A stretch of DNA of 14,053 bases, taken from NCBI GenBank assembly GCA_023395575.1, contig JAEWZA010000060.1:1-14053 (forward strand). The letters are read 5' to 3'. The stretch is from Bacillota bacterium (GTDB taxonomy: Bacteria; Bacillota; Clostridia; Acetivibrionales; DSM-1351). The number at the start of each line of letters is the position of its first letter. Position 1 is the first letter of the stretch. Positions 13,931 to 14,053 of this stretch are shown here, in pieces. The position numbers were made by a program, and so were the translations under genes. The notes under the pieces are model-generated. The model made no database searches. It worked only from the letters and a program-made list of their open reading frames with translations, and was not told the DNA's origin.

Positions 13931-14053
13931 AGAATGTAAATAATCTTGTGTATGGTAGTAAGGAAATACTCCTTCTTGGCAAGAATTAGAAATAATAATT
14001 GTCAAGGAGGAATTTTTATGTCAACCTTATCAAAGGAACAGGTTAAAGAGTTA
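13931..14053 (+). mobile_element. Probable left end of an IS256-type insertion sequence (runs off the right edge)
   Basis: Just after the nfnAB terminator, AGAATGTAAATAATCTTGTG (13931-13950, continuing TATGG) resembles the terminal repeats of many clostridial IS256/mutator-type elements, which carry GTAAATAAT-TTGTGTA-like ends. An ORF with a strong ribosome binding site and a transposase-like N-terminus begins 68 bases further in. The other end is outside the window, so the inverted repeat and target duplication cannot be checked. Confidence 0.45.
14018..14053 (+). CDS. Start of a gene, probably IS256-family transposase (12 codons visible)
   Basis: AAGGAGGA (14004-14011) lies six bases before an ATG. 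The visible residues MSTLSKEQVKEL resemble the N-terminus of clostridial IS256-family transposases, which often begin MS.L.KEQ.+EL. Twelve residues cannot prove a family; the terminal-repeat-like sequence upstream is the second line of support. Confidence 0.5.
   Translation, partial: MSTLSKEQVKEL

Noticed and set aside
13582..13982. Minus-strand open frames across the end of nfnB and the downstream gap
   Set aside because: They cross a clear terminator and the likely IS end, show no conserved motif, and the first is the antisense of the conserved nfnB C-terminus.
1..14053. CRISPR arrays, tRNA or rRNA genes, prophage or toxin-antitoxin modules
   Set aside because: No regularly spaced direct repeats, cloverleaf-like or ribosomal RNA sequences, phage structural genes or paired small antitoxin-toxin ORFs were seen on either strand.

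Overview
The window is AT-rich, densely coded DNA from a spore-forming low-GC Firmicute, most likely a Clostridium/Ruminiclostridium-type anaerobe. The gene order maf-radC-mreB-mreC-mreD ... minC-minD ... (M23 protein)-spoIVFB is the classic Bacillus/Clostridia arrangement. The clostridial variants are a class B PBP after mreD, a minE, and a methylglyoxal-synthase-like gene. Strong Shine-Dalgarno sequences, GTG and TTG starts and consensus sigma-A promoters fit the same group. The genus is inference; nothing in the window fixes it.

Layout. Positions 1-148 (minus) hold the start of mecA, an adaptor for the Clp protease. It is divergent from the main block across an intergenic region of about 380 bp that has plausible promoters on both strands and one copy of a 33-bp dispersed repeat. 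From 526 to 7546 (plus) runs a cell-shape and division block: maf, radC, mreB, mreC, mreD, pbp2 (mrdA) and minC. A near-consensus promoter right after the minC stop can start minD, minE and an mgsA-like gene separately, and a rho-independent terminator at 9258 ends that unit. A second copy of the 33-bp repeat follows. Next come a membrane-anchored degenerate M23 (LytM) protein and the intramembrane M50 protease SpoIVFB, which together look like the SpoIVFA/SpoIVFB pair acting in pro-sigma-K processing. From 11518 to 13759 an apparently autonomous promoter-operon-terminator unit encodes NfnA/NfnB (SudB/SudA), an electron-bifurcating NADH-dependent ferredoxin:NADP+ oxidoreductase. The right edge looks like the left end of an IS256-type element with the first 12 codons of its transposase.

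How it works together. MreB, MreC, MreD and PBP2 are the core of the elongation machinery that inserts lateral-wall peptidoglycan, while MinC, MinD and MinE place the septum, so growth and division-site genes are coupled in one locus. SpoIVFA/B belongs to the spore programme. NfnAB is energy metabolism and is probably a neighbour rather than a partner.

Points for a second look: an mgsA-like protein lacking several catalytic residues of methylglyoxal synthase; an M23 protein that keeps its zinc ligands but has lost both catalytic histidines; two very short ORFs with better ribosome binding sites than the genes they overlap (pbp2 and minC); a structured, repeat-rich mreD-pbp2 intergenic region; and the 33-bp repeat found in front of both maf and the spoIVF pair. 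I did not find a wholly unknown multigene system; the core is a well-known locus with unusual details.
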